Assembly: GCA_964559135.1 (NCBI GenBank)
Contig: CAZLGG010000002.1
Location: forward strand, 1 to 64,000
Direction: 5' to 3'
From: DRQF01 sp964559135
GTDB taxonomy: Bacteria > Planctomycetota > GCA-002687715 > DRQF01
Length of the DNA stretch: 64,000 nt
Shown here: positions 7,966 through 16,481 of the stretch, in pieces
How the letters are laid out: the number at the start of each line of letters is the position of its first letter
Position numbering within the stretch: the stretch's first letter is position 1
Position numbers and translations under genes: made by a program
Notes under the pieces: model-generated
Databases searched by the model: none
What the model was told of the DNA's origin: nothing
What the model saw: the letters and a program-made list of their open reading frames with translations, nothing else

Positions 7966-8769
7966 TCAGCGGCTCCCCAGCGCCTGAAGGACGCGCCGGG
8001 CCACCGCACGCGTTCCCGCCGTGATGTTTCGGGCTCCCTCGGCGATTTCGCGAACCGCGGACATGTCCTCTCGCGTGCCCACTCGTCCCAAGGCGTAAAG
8101 AGCATTCTCGATCTGACCCGGGGAGGGGTCGATCTCCACGAGGGGCTCCCCTTCCTTCACCACGTCGCCATGGGCATGGACGCGCCGAATCAGCCGGCCG
8201 TCCAAGGGTGCCACGACGTCGATCTCGCCCTTCGGGGTCTCCACTCGGCCGAGAATCTGCCCCCGACGGACCCACTTCTCCGTCGCTCGGGGATTGCGAA
8301 AGACGCCCTCGGTGGGGCTTCTCACGGTCGTTGGCGCCAGCATCGTGATGAGGACGTCGTGGCCCGCATCGTTTCCATGGGCCGCCAGCGAACACGCCGC
8401 GTTGTAGCGAACAGAGAGGTCCTCATCGTCGAGAAGCGCCTTCAGCGATGCCGTGACTTCCTCCGTGTCGGGCGCTGCGCCGAGGACCCATGCCACCGTG
8501 GACCGGATCTGCGGCGTGGGGTTGGCGGTGAGCGCCATCACCGCGGGGAGGAATCTCTCTGTGTCCGCGCCCTTTTCCTCGAGCCGATCCTTCACCTGGA
8601 CGAGGGCTTTTTGGACCTCATTCGGCGACTTGGGGGATTCCAGCCGGCTCTGGATCTCTTCGGTCGAGAGCGGCGTGGCGTACCAACAGCTCCGCCAACT
8701 CCAGGCGATCAGGGCGAGAACGACGAAGAGAGTGATGACGGCGCCGGCGGATGGATTGCGTGGACTCAT
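7966..8769 (-). CDS. HEAT-repeat protein with an inserted biotinyl/lipoyl-like barrel
   Basis: A 267-residue protein with an N-terminal membrane helix (about 9-24), HEAT-like repeats at roughly 80-145 (IRSTVAWVLGAAPDTEE, VRYNAACSLAAHGN), and then a barrel-sandwich-hybrid segment at about 165-215 (GQILGRVETPKGEIDVVAPL ... GDVVKEGEPLVEIDP). Helical repeat sequence resumes at the C-terminus (IENALYALGRVGTREDM). The barrel resembles the HlyD/biotinyl-lipoyl fold but shows no MKM-type lysine motif. It is last on the strand after the cytochrome bc genes, behind a hairpin, so it may be an accessory of that complex. Function unknown. Confidence 0.75.
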   Translation of the reverse strand: MSPRNPSAGAVITLFVVLALIAWSWRSCWYATPLSTEEIQSRLESPKSPNEVQKALVQVKDRLEEKGADTERFLPAVMALTANPTPQIRSTVAWVLGAAPDTEEVTASLKALLDDEDLSVRYNAACSLAAHGNDAGHDVLITMLAPTTVRSPTEGVFRNPRATEKWVRRGQILGRVETPKGEIDVVAPLDGRLIRRVHAHGDVVKEGEPLVEIDPSPGQIENALYALGRVGTREDMSAVREIAEGARNITAGTRAVARRVLQALGSR

Positions 8770-8810
8770 GGGGTCCGATCATGACGCCGGGAGAGGAACC
8801 CTTCAAATGA

Positions 8811-8844
8811 GAGGGCCGCGGCGCCCTACGGCACCGCGGCCCTC
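8811..8844 (-). terminator. Strong GC hairpin after the octahaem cytochrome gene
   Basis: An 11-bp perfect stem (GAGGGCCGCGG with CCGCGGCCCTC, loop 12 nt) lies 24 nt past the cytochrome stop on the minus strand. No long T-run follows, so it may be a weak or factor-dependent terminator, or an mRNA-stabilising hairpin that reduces expression of the HEAT/barrel gene. Confidence 0.55.
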
Positions 8845-8867
8845 ACGCGATCACATCGTCGTCCGTG

Positions 8868-11800
8868 CTACTTCTTCAAGACCCTGTCGATTTCCGACTT
8901 GTCGTAGTGGAACAGCAGGTAACGAGCCATCAGATCCCGATGATCGCTCGAGACGTTCTCGAGAGCCTTGGGAATCGTCGTCCCGACCGTGCGGAGGAAG
9001 GTGGGTTCCCCGTCCAGCTCGTTCCTCTGGAGGCGGACGGTCTCGCCTGAATTCAGCTTCATACGGGCCGTCTTTCCGTCCCTGGCCCACTTGAAGTCCG
9101 TGCCGATGAGCCTGCGGCCATCGGTGGTCTTCACCTCCCACTCGCCCACGAAGTTCACGGGCATGGCGGTCCAGGGAACGATCGAGCTGGGATCCGAGAG
9201 CCATCGGAGAATCCAGTCGTACTTGAGCTTGTTCCGAGCCACGAGGAGGTTCGGCGCGTTCATCTTGGCGTCCCAAGTCGGATCGCCGATGGCGTGGCAC
9301 TGGTAGCACTTCACGTCCGCGTAGAGTTGGCGGATGCCCGCCAGCTCGTCGGCGTTCAACGGCTTCAGGTCCGGGGCCACGTAGGGCACGGGCTGGGAAT
9401 CCAACGCCTGGAAGAACCGGACGAGGGTTTCGATCTCCGCATCACTGAGCCGGAAGGTGGGCATCCGTACATCGAGATAGGGGCGCACGCCGTTGCCGTT
9501 GTACTTGGCCGGGTCATGGGTGAGAGCCGGGTTTCGCAAGAACTCCGCCAGCCACTCGGGGTTGGCTTTGGCGCCCAGGCTCACCAACGTCGGCGGCCGG
9601 TGGGATTCCGGCTTCCTCCCCTGGGCATCCACCCCCTGGAACCATGGAAGATTCCAAAGGCTGGGAGTCTGCTCAGGGGTCACCTGGTGGCATCCCGTGC
9701 AGTTGTACTTGGCGATCACCCACCAGCCCTGCTGAATGTCCTTGGCCCGGCCTTCGGGACGATAGCGCCAGGTCTCCGGAATCGTCGACTCCACACTTCC
9801 CAACAGGAAGGTGGTGAGGGCGTTGATCTCCTTCTCGTTCAGGCGGAAGTTGGGCATCCGAAGGCGATCCAAGCCGTTCTTTTCCGGATCGAAGACCTTG
9901 CCCACCCAAAAGATGCCGGGTTCGCGCAGCTTGTTCTCGAAGTAGTGCTTGTGGGTGTATTGGCCGTGCTCTTTGAAGCCGTGCTCGAGGCGGCCGAAAT
10001 CGAGCCGTTCTTTGGGCTTTGACCCCTCGGTGGTGAGCTCGGTCCCGATGCCCTTTTCGTTCTCCATTCCGGCGATCTCGTGGCAGCCGGCGCATCCGTA
10101 ATGGCGAACGAGGGCGGCACCCTCCTCAGCCAACTTGGGGTCGTCGAGTTGCGGCGTGGGCTCCCAGCGGGTGCCTTGGCTCTGCGAGACGAGGAAGGTC
10201 GCGATGTCCTGGGCGTCGCTCACGGAGAGGCGCAAGTTCGGCATCACCCCGTTGTCCGGGTCCAGAATCCACCGCACGGTGTAGTCGTAGTTGTGCTTGT
10301 CGCCGATGCGGGAGAGATCGGCCGCGAATCCGTCGCCGACCATCTTGCCGTCGAGTTGGATCGTATGGCAACCGAGACAACCCCGGTTCTTGAAGAGCTC
10401 CTTCCCCTTCGCCGCATCTCCGCGGTCGAACTTGCGGGTGACGACTTCACCCGGGTCCTTCGCGTTCTGCCAGATGTAGGCGGCGATGCGGATGGCATGG
10501 GCCGCTTTTTGTTCTTCAGGAAGGTTGCGGAAGAAACTGGGCATCTTCGTCGTGGGACGGAAGGAAGCCGGGTCGAGAAGCCAGGGCAGGATCCAGTCCC
10601 GTTTCACTTTGGCGCGCAGGTTCTTGAGGTTGGGACCGACCCGTTTGCGCTGCACCGCGAGATCCGCCATGTGGGTTTCGATCTCTTTCAACTCGGTCTT
10701 CAGGCGCCCCTCTTCCATCTTGATCTTGGAGCGCTCCGCGGGAGCGGCGACCTTGAGTTGAGTCTCCATCTTCTCGATGCGGGCATCGATGGATTTGCGG
10801 CGATTGGCGAGTTCCGCCAAGGTGTCCGGCTCGGTGTTGAAGCCTTGGTACTTGTGGCAGCCCCAGCACCCCTTGTGCTCGAAGAGGCGGCGCCCTTCGT
10901 TGAACGTCTCCGCGTGGTCGAGCCGGAAGTCGTTCGTGTGGCACTGCACGCAGCCCGCGTCGAAGTTCTCGCGGGCGTGGAGGGGATAGAGCCAGTGCTT
11001 GTTCTTACCGTGGGCGAGTTCGACCGATGTCACCGACCGGCCGTTGCCGTTGTGACACATGGAACAGCCGAATTGCTCGGGCGGGTGGATCTTCAGGAGT
11101 TCCTTCGTGGGGTGGGCCGTGAAAGCGACGAGGCTCTTCAGTTCCGGACGGATGTCGTCGACCGCGTGAACCACTCCCTCCGGAAACTTGGAGGTGTCGA
11201 CGAGAGGATTGGCCACCAGATCCGTGAAGGCCTTGCGTCCGGCCTCGTCCTGCTCCTTCAGCCAGTCTCGCACGTAGGCGAGGGCGTCCTCCTTCTCCTC
11301 ATCGACGAGGCCCGAAAACGTACTGAGGACGATGTCGGCGAGCGACATGTCGATCGGCTCCTCGGTGCCGGCATGGCAGGATTCGCAGCGGTCGACCCAG
11401 TCGAATTCTCGGATGTGAATCTGCAGGATGTCGTCGACGCTGTTGGCCTGCGGGCCGAGGAGGCCGTCTTCCGCTTTCTTCATCAGCTTGGCGACGTTGA
11501 CCGGAAGCGGGCCCTCGATGTTCTTGGCGACGTAGGCGTCCATCTGCTTTTTGAGTTCGACCGCGGGGGCGCCGAGGCGGCCGCGTATCTTTTCGAGCTC
11601 GGCCTTGCGGTTCTGCAGAGCGAGGATGCGATCTTCCAGTTCGAGGTAGTTCAACTCGCCTGGGATCGCGGCTTCGCCGGGCAGTTTGTACTGGAGGTCG
11701 ACGGGGTAGACCGATCGGCGGAGATCATCGAGTTTGTCGATGATCTCCTGTTTTTTGTCTTCGGAGGCCGCCGCTTCGGCCTGCCACTTGTAGGCGCTGA

Positions 11801-12179
11801 ACTGGCTCTTGGGGAGTTTTTGGACCTCGCGCAAATACGTGAGATCCTCGCCGATGACCTCGACCTCCTCGACGATGGCCGGTTCCTTGGCGGCCAAGTC
11901 CTCGAGCGCCAGCTTCCGCCGGGTCTCCAGATCCTTGTACGTGGCGCTGCCGATGAGCTTGGCCAGCCGCTCCTCCTGCCGGGGCATGACCATTTCCAGA
12001 TGGTTCTGGTAGAGATCCAGGAACTCCCGTTGGAAGTCCTTGTAGGGGCGCCTTCCCCAGAACTCGTCGTAGCCCGAGAGGAGGAGGGATGCGAGCAGAA
12101 GAGCCGAGGCGATGAAGATCGGCTTGCTCATGGAACGGGACTTGATGGGGTCCTTGGGGACCATCGGCTTTTCAGCCAT
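8868..12179 (-). CDS. Membrane-anchored octahaem cytochrome c of the bc-type complex
   Basis: 1103 residues from the ATG at 12179 (AAGGAG ribosome site 6 nt away). A signal-anchor near the N-terminus (PIFIASALLLASLLLSGY) is followed by a charged, coiled-coil-rich region, then eight CXXCH haem motifs in order: CESCH, CSMCH, CVQCH, CWGCH, CLGCH, CAGCH, CTGCH and CYQCH. The last four lie in repeated monohaem cytochrome c-like domains with distal Met segments such as VMPNLRLS and VRMPTFRLS. It is encoded directly after the cytochrome b subunits and presumably takes electrons from the Rieske protein in place of cytochrome c1/f, passing them to the oxidase. Similar multihaem c subunits occur beside bc genes in planctomycetes and anammox bacteria (general knowledge). 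Confidence 0.9.
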   Translation of the reverse strand: MAEKPMVPKDPIKSRSMSKPIFIASALLLASLLLSGYDEFWGRRPYKDFQREFLDLYQNHLEMVMPRQEERLAKLIGSATYKDLETRRKLALEDLAAKEPAIVEEVEVIGEDLTYLREVQKLPKSQFSAYKWQAEAAASEDKKQEIIDKLDDLRRSVYPVDLQYKLPGEAAIPGELNYLELEDRILALQNRKAELEKIRGRLGAPAVELKKQMDAYVAKNIEGPLPVNVAKLMKKAEDGLLGPQANSVDDILQIHIREFDWVDRCESCHAGTEEPIDMSLADIVLSTFSGLVDEEKEDALAYVRDWLKEQDEAGRKAFTDLVANPLVDTSKFPEGVVHAVDDIRPELKSLVAFTAHPTKELLKIHPPEQFGCSMCHNGNGRSVTSVELAHGKNKHWLYPLHARENFDAGCVQCHTNDFRLDHAETFNEGRRLFEHKGCWGCHKYQGFNTEPDTLAELANRRKSIDARIEKMETQLKVAAPAERSKIKMEEGRLKTELKEIETHMADLAVQRKRVGPNLKNLRAKVKRDWILPWLLDPASFRPTTKMPSFFRNLPEEQKAAHAIRIAAYIWQNAKDPGEVVTRKFDRGDAAKGKELFKNRGCLGCHTIQLDGKMVGDGFAADLSRIGDKHNYDYTVRWILDPDNGVMPNLRLSVSDAQDIATFLVSQSQGTRWEPTPQLDDPKLAEEGAALVRHYGCAGCHEIAGMENEKGIGTELTTEGSKPKERLDFGRLEHGFKEHGQYTHKHYFENKLREPGIFWVGKVFDPEKNGLDRLRMPNFRLNEKEINALTTFLLGSVESTIPETWRYRPEGRAKDIQQGWWVIAKYNCTGCHQVTPEQTPSLWNLPWFQGVDAQGRKPESHRPPTLVSLGAKANPEWLAEFLRNPALTHDPAKYNGNGVRPYLDVRMPTFRLSDAEIETLVRFFQALDSQPVPYVAPDLKPLNADELAGIRQLYADVKCYQCHAIGDPTWDAKMNAPNLLVARNKLKYDWILRWLSDPSSIVPWTAMPVNFVGEWEVKTTDGRRLIGTDFKWARDGKTARMKLNSGETVRLQRNELDGEPTFLRTVGTTIPKALENVSSDHRDLMARYLLFHYDKSEIDRVLKK

Positions 12180-12207
12180 CACGTACTCCTTCGAATTCCT
12201 TCGATCT

Positions 12208-12225
12208 CGCCCCCGAGAGGGGGCG
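12208..12225. other. Intercistronic hairpin (7-bp stem, tetraloop)
   Basis: CGCCCCC-GAGA-GGGGGCG lies in the 54-nt space between the cytochrome b C-terminal gene and the octahaem cytochrome gene. On the minus strand it would form just before the ribosome site of the cytochrome gene. It may tune or stabilise the message. Confidence 0.45.
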
Positions 12226-12233
12226 GGCATGTC

Positions 12234-13208
12234 TCAGATGTTGAACCAGGGGGTGATCCAAACGTATTTGATGTTGAACGCCAGTCGGATGAACATCTTG
12301 ATCGGCAATGACATCATCAGGACGAAAAACAGTACGAGGTGGGCGTACTGGATCGTACTCATGCGTGCAAAGACGCGAGTCTTCCGGAAGAGAGCGTGGA
12401 AGACGGCTCCACCCACGGCCAGGTATCCGGCCACGACGACGGCGCCGAAGATGGCCACGGGAACGGTGCCCGTGATCCCGAAGATGTCATTGAGGTTCCG
12501 GTTCACTTCCACGACGACCTTGGTGTGGTCCCAGGGTTCGCCAGGGTAGAAGAACATCCAACCGGGGCCGCGCATGAAGGTGCCGAGGATGACCAAGGCG
12601 ACCCACAGGACGAGAAACCCGAAAAGGAAGGTCGTGATGGCGAACTTCCTCTGCTTGAACGTGTAATAGCCGTTGCCAAGAGGGTTCGTGTCGATGTAGG
12701 GGATGATGCACAGTCCGCCCACGATGAGGAAGGGGAGGACGACGCCTGCGATCCAGGGGTCGAAGTAGACCAGGATCTCCTGGAGACCCAGGAAGTACCA
12801 CGGCGCCTTCGACGGGTTCATGGTCAGCGTCGGGTTGGCCGGCTCTTCCAGGGGGGCGTTGAGGTAGACCGACCAGACGATGAGGAAAGCCGTCACGATC
12901 ATGGCCGCCAGGAATTCCCGCTTGAGCAGGTAGGGCCAGACGCTGACGGTGCGGTCCCAGCTCTTGTGGAAGGGGAAGACGTTGCGGTGGTGTGTCTTGG
13001 CCATCTCGGGATTCTTCTCGAGATTGGCGATCAACCTGTCGTTGGCCTTGGCCTGTCGGAAAGACATCCAAAGGAAGAAGACGACCAAGCCCAACATGAG
13101 AACGATGGGTACGTTGTCAGGAATGGTGACGAGTTCCCAGAGTTGGTGGCCGTCGAAGACCTTGTTGACCAAGTACTCGTCGATGTTGTTGACTGGATTC
13201 TGAGGCAT
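12234..13208 (-). CDS. Cytochrome b C-terminal domain subunit (subunit IV-like, extended)
   Basis: 324 residues from ATG 13208 (GAGAGGG upstream). One N-terminal helix (about 29-46) is followed by a cytoplasmic stretch and then the cytochrome b C-terminal domain. The segment NPSKAPWYFLGLQE corresponds to the quinol-site PEWY region, here APWY, followed by DPWIAGVVLPFLIVGG, typical of subunit IV. Two or three extra C-terminal helices make it longer than the roughly 160-residue subunit IV of b6f. With the N-terminal cytochrome b gene just upstream it rebuilds a complete cytochrome b, so this is a b6f-like split arrangement. Confidence 0.88.
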   Translation of the reverse strand: MPQNPVNNIDEYLVNKVFDGHQLWELVTIPDNVPIVLMLGLVVFFLWMSFRQAKANDRLIANLEKNPEMAKTHHRNVFPFHKSWDRTVSVWPYLLKREFLAAMIVTAFLIVWSVYLNAPLEEPANPTLTMNPSKAPWYFLGLQEILVYFDPWIAGVVLPFLIVGGLCIIPYIDTNPLGNGYYTFKQRKFAITTFLFGFLVLWVALVILGTFMRGPGWMFFYPGEPWDHTKVVVEVNRNLNDIFGITGTVPVAIFGAVVVAGYLAVGGAVFHALFRKTRVFARMSTIQYAHLVLFFVLMMSLPIKMFIRLAFNIKYVWITPWFNI

Positions 13209-13257
13209 TTCCCTCTCCCTCGACCCTCGATCCCCCACAGGGGAGGAATTCAAGATT

Positions 13258-13283
13258 GCGGGGCGCTCCCTCGGGCGCCCCGC
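13258..13283. other. Intercistronic hairpin (9-bp GC stem)
   Basis: GCGGGGCGC and GCGCCCCGC flank an 8-nt loop in the 83-nt space between the two cytochrome b genes. No T-run follows on the minus strand, so an attenuator or RNA-processing element is more likely than a full terminator. Confidence 0.45.
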
Positions 13284-13291
13284 GATTCATT

Positions 13292-14158
13292 TCATCGTTT
13301 CTTGGGCGGCTTCACTTCGCTGGCGAGCATCACCGGCGACGGGCCCGAAATGGCTCCATCTTTCCTGACGCGCCAGAAGTGGACGATCATGAGTACGCTG
13401 GCAATGATCGGGATGGCGATGCAGTGCCAAATGTACGCTCTGAGCAGAGCATTCGCGTCCACGATGGAGCCGCCGAGCAGGGCGAAGCGCACGTCGTTGA
13501 AGGCGTTGATGCCGAGTTCCGGAGCGAAGGGACCTTCGTGTCCCAGGAACGGCGTCGCACGAGCCATGTTCGTGCCGACGGTGACGGCCCAGAAACCGAG
13601 CTGGTCGTCGGGAAGAAGGTAGCCCGTGAAGGACAGCAACATCGTGAACAGCAGCAGCTGGACGCCGATGACCCAGTTGAACTCGCGCGGCGGCTTGTAC
13701 GAGCCGGTCATGAAGACCCGCATCATGTGGAGCCAGGTCGTGATGACCATGGCGTGCGCCGCCCACCGGTGCATGTTTCTGAGGACGTTGCCAAACGGAA
13801 CATCGTTCATGATGTAGAGGATGTCGCGGAACGCCTGGACCTTGCTGGGGTGGTAGTAGAACATGAGCAGCACGCCCGTCAGCGTGAGCACCACGAACAG
13901 GTAGAACGTGATCCCGCCCATTCCCCAGGTAAAGTTGTAGCGCACTGCGTCGCGATTGATGCGAGCGGGGTGGAGGTGGAGGAAGACGTTGGAGAGGACC
14001 GCCAAGGATCGGTTTCTGGGCGTGTCGTCCAGTTTGTGCCGGAAGACGGACTTCCAGACCTGGCTGTCCTTGAGCTCTTGTTCCAGCTCCTCCACCCGTT
14101 CCTTGGCGGACTTTTTCGGCGGCTTGGTCGTCGTGCCGCTGTCCTTGTTCTCGGTCAT
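13292..14158 (-). CDS. petB: Cytochrome b N-terminal subunit (b6-type, di-haem)
   Basis: 288 residues: a charged N-terminal extension to about 40, then four transmembrane helices. Haem-binding histidines are H130 and H144 (x13) in the second helix and H245 and H260 (x14) in the fourth; the x14 spacing is typical of b6 rather than mitochondrial cytochrome b. It carries the two b haems of a quinol:cytochrome c oxidoreductase in the cytoplasmic membrane. It is the second gene of the Rieske-b-b'-octahaem operon. The symbol is by analogy with b6. Confidence 0.92.
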   Translation of the reverse strand: MTENKDSGTTTKPPKKSAKERVEELEQELKDSQVWKSVFRHKLDDTPRNRSLAVLSNVFLHLHPARINRDAVRYNFTWGMGGITFYLFVVLTLTGVLLMFYYHPSKVQAFRDILYIMNDVPFGNVLRNMHRWAAHAMVITTWLHMMRVFMTGSYKPPREFNWVIGVQLLLFTMLLSFTGYLLPDDQLGFWAVTVGTNMARATPFLGHEGPFAPELGINAFNDVRFALLGGSIVDANALLRAYIWHCIAIPIIASVLMIVHFWRVRKDGAISGPSPVMLASEVKPPKKR

Positions 14159-14193
14159 GCGTCGGGTCCGTCCTTTTCCTTCGAATCCCTCGA

Positions 14194-14230
14194 GTCTCGT
14201 GTGCGCTTCGCTTCAATCCGGCGACGAGAC
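14194..14230. other. Intercistronic inverted repeat between Rieske and cytochrome b genes
   Basis: GTCTCGT and ACGAGAC form a 7-bp perfect stem around a 23-nt loop in the 89-nt space between the two genes. It is weaker than the other hairpins of this operon, so chance is possible. Confidence 0.25.
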
Positions 14231-14247
14231 GTCACCGCTCCGAAAGT

Positions 14248-14829
14248 TCAGACCTTCAGAATCGCGCCGGGGTCGTAGCGGTGGTCCCATCGATACAGCT
14301 GGATCGAGTTGACCACGATCTGGCCTTCGGGGTCCAGCTCCACATGGCAGCGATCCAACGGCCGCGGCGCCGGCCCCTCGAAGTTCACGCCCTCGGGGGT
14401 GTAACCGGAACCGTGGCAGGGGCATTTGAACTTGTTCTCCTGCTCCTTCCAGTCGGGAGTGCAACCCAGGTGGGTGCATTTCGCAAGCAAGACCGCCAAG
14501 CCCTCCGCGTTGCGGATCACCCAGATGCGATGCTTGGACTGCCAACGGGTATCGACGCCGAAATCGTAGTCTCCCGGAGGACCGATCTTGAACTTCGTCT
14601 TCGGTTCAAAGAGCGTCCTCGGGAAGAAGAAGCGCATGAAGGCCAAGAGGAGCAGCACGAAGAAGCCGGTCATGCTGCGGCTCACGAACTTACGACGTTG
14701 CTGGCGCGCCCGATCGGCGACTTTCTCCAGCTCGTCATCCGTCTTGAGCCTGGGTTTCGGCTTTTGCGGCTTGATCGCGGCTTCGGGAACCGCAGTCGCA
14801 TCCTGTATGTTGTCTTCGGTCATGTTCAT
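14248..14829 (-). CDS. petC: Rieske [2Fe-2S] protein of the quinol oxidoreductase
   Basis: 193 residues: a charged cytoplasmic N-terminus, one membrane helix (about 52-66, SMTGFFVLLLLAFMRFFF) and an extracytoplasmic Rieske domain. The cluster ligands lie in CTHLGC and CPCHGSGY, both intact, including the disulfide cysteines. It takes an electron from quinol and passes it to the c-type haem subunit. It is the first gene of the minus-strand bc operon. The start is ATG 14829 or 14823; AAAGGG lies upstream of both. Confidence 0.95.
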   Translation of the reverse strand: MNMTEDNIQDATAVPEAAIKPQKPKPRLKTDDELEKVADRARQQRRKFVSRSMTGFFVLLLLAFMRFFFPRTLFEPKTKFKIGPPGDYDFGVDTRWQSKHRIWVIRNAEGLAVLLAKCTHLGCTPDWKEQENKFKCPCHGSGYTPEGVNFEGPAPRPLDRCHVELDPEGQIVVNSIQLYRWDHRYDPGAILKV

Positions 14830-15192
14830 GACCCTTTCGTCGTTATGGATGAGGAACCCCGAGCGACATGACTATACGAATTCCGATCCTCGACGGTCGG
14901 TCTCATTGTGTCGCATGGATCGCGAACATCCATGTCCGATGAGCCCCGCGATCGCCAAGCTGTCACCGGGAAGCCCATGCTTCCGCTGTCATCCCCATAC
15001 GATATCCATCGCGGCCCACTGTAGTGGTCCCCCCAAGGACCTTCAAGGAAGGGCGCTGCGTCGATTTGCCACAGGCGCTTCCCCGGGTTTGCGGATCGCC
15101 TCCGCACCGTTAGAATCGGCGCCGTCCATGGGCCGATCTGGAATCGGGATGCATTGCCTCATCGGCCGTGGCAGGGAATTCGAGGAACACCG
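14830..15192. other. Divergent intergenic region between bc operon and oxidase genes
   Basis: 363 nt without a convincing gene. It separates the Rieske start (minus) from the subunit III start (plus) and must carry both promoters. On the plus strand TAGAAT at 15111-15116 fits the TANANT pattern seen elsewhere, which would leave a leader of about 70 nt. On the minus strand a TATAGT hexamer near 14870 is the best candidate. Short frames here look non-coding. Confidence 0.45.
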
Positions 15193-15819
15193 ATGTCAGA
15201 AGCACTCGCAGTGCGCCCGGGACGGGATGCCCGTCGGGCTTTGGGGATGACGCCCGGCAAATTCGCCATGTGGGCCTTCTTGGCCTCCGACGGCATGGGC
15301 TTCGTGGGCCTTTTCGCGGCCTACATCGCCACACGGCTCCACGCGGGCTGGTGGCCGGACCCCAACAATCCGGCCGTCCTCAACGTGGATCTCACCGCTT
15401 TGAATACATTCATCTTGGTGTGCTCCAGCGTGACCATGGTCTATGCATTGCAGGCTTGTCGCGAGGACCGCATCCGGGCCTGCGCGGGCTATCTGGGCCT
15501 GACCATCTTGGGAGGTGCGTCCTTCTTGGGTGTCCAGGTCTACGAATACATTCACCTGTCCGAGTCAGGCATGGTGCCGTGGGAAGACAATTTCTGCGCC
15601 ACGTTCTACTCGCTCACCTGCTATCACGGACTCCACGTGCTGAGTGGGGTCATCTACCTCATCTGCATCCTCATCGGCACCTTGCGGGGCCGCTACAACT
15701 CGAAGAACTACACCCCGATCGAAATCGTGGGCCTCTTTTGGCACTTCGTGGACTTGGTCTGGATTCTTCTTTTCACCTTCATTTACCTCCTTCGTCCCCT
15801 GGGGGGCGAGACGTTCTGA
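15193..15819 (+). CDS. Haem-copper oxidase subunit III (first copy)
   Basis: 208 residues from ATG 15193 (GAGG ribosome site). Five transmembrane helices with the subunit III pattern: GKFAMWAFLASDGMGFVGLF at the first helix, TCYHGLHVLSGVIYL in the middle and GLFWHFVDLVWILLFTFIYLL at the end. Subunit III stabilises the catalytic subunit of cytochrome c oxidase and contributes to proton uptake. It is followed 47 nt later by the subunit IV gene. A second subunit III-like gene is at 16482. An in-frame ATG at 15154 lacks a ribosome site. Confidence 0.9.
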   Translation: MSEALAVRPGRDARRALGMTPGKFAMWAFLASDGMGFVGLFAAYIATRLHAGWWPDPNNPAVLNVDLTALNTFILVCSSVTMVYALQACREDRIRACAGYLGLTILGGASFLGVQVYEYIHLSESGMVPWEDNFCATFYSLTCYHGLHVLSGVIYLICILIGTLRGRYNSKNYTPIEIVGLFWHFVDLVWILLFTFIYLLRPLGGETF

Positions 15820-15866
15820 GGCCTCCGGTTTCGGGGCTGCTATGAGATGTTGACAGAAAGGATGGG

Positions 15867-16465
15867 ATGATGAGCGAGAACCCGAGGATCGCCAAAGAGA
15901 TCCAGAAACTGGAAGCCCGGATCAACGAGATCGAGGCGCGCCCCACCTATTCCAGCACGCCCGCATGGCAGCAGGACGTGGCCGAGATGCGGCTGCGGAT
16001 CGAGGCCTTGCGGAGTGGCACCGATGTGGAGCGCACCGAGTATCAGCGGTTGGAGATCCCCGAAGGGGGCGTTGCGCCCGCCGCCGTGTCCGTCGATGGG
16101 AGCGGTGCCGCCGTTCTCGACCCGGAAGCCGTCATCGAGCACGAGTTGCACGGGGAGCAGCACGCGGACTACACGGTCATCTGGTTCGTCCTTGCGGTGA
16201 TGACGCTTTTCGAATGGAAACTCTCCGCCTGGTTCAAGGTGGAAGGTCTCGCTCTGTGGTCGGCCCTCTCGGTGATGGCGGTGATCAAGGCGGGTTTGGT
16301 CGCCTTGTATTTCATGCACCTGAAATTCGAGAAGCGCACGATTTTCGCGCTTCTGGTTCTACCCTTCGTTCTCNNNNNNNNNNTCTCGCTCTCTGTTTGT
16401 TCTTCCTCGTCTCGCCGGACGCCCAGCAGCACGTTTGGGACTGGTTCGACGTGGGACGCGGCTGA
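15867..16465 (+). CDS. Prokaryotic cytochrome c oxidase subunit IV-like protein (interrupted by N gap)
   Basis: It begins MMSENPRIAKEIQKLEARIN with an AAAGGATG site upstream; either ATG could be the start. A charged N-terminus of about 100 residues precedes three membrane helices, with the COX4 pattern WFVLAVMTLFEWKLSAW ... IKAGLVALYFMHLKFE. The third helix is cut by ten Ns. Past the gap the protein continues in another frame as LALCLFFLVSP and ends DWFDVGRG at the TGA 16463-16465. Removing the gap plus a 4-nt overlap (tctc) joins the helix in frame, so the shift is most likely an assembly artefact and not a mutation. Confidence 0.8.
16374..16383. other. Scaffold gap (10 N), probably spurious
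   Basis: The bases before the gap end tctc (16370-16373) and those after begin tctc (16384-16387). Collapsing the overlap deletes 14 positions and restores the subunit IV reading frame, giving LLVLPFVLALCLFFLV as one continuous membrane helix. Confidence 0.7.
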
Positions 16466-16481
16466 AGAGGTGAACCTGGCC

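Noticed and set aside
10080..12311. 743-codon plus-strand frame
   Set aside because: Antisense shadow of the octahaem cytochrome gene, which carries eight CXXCH motifs on the other strand.
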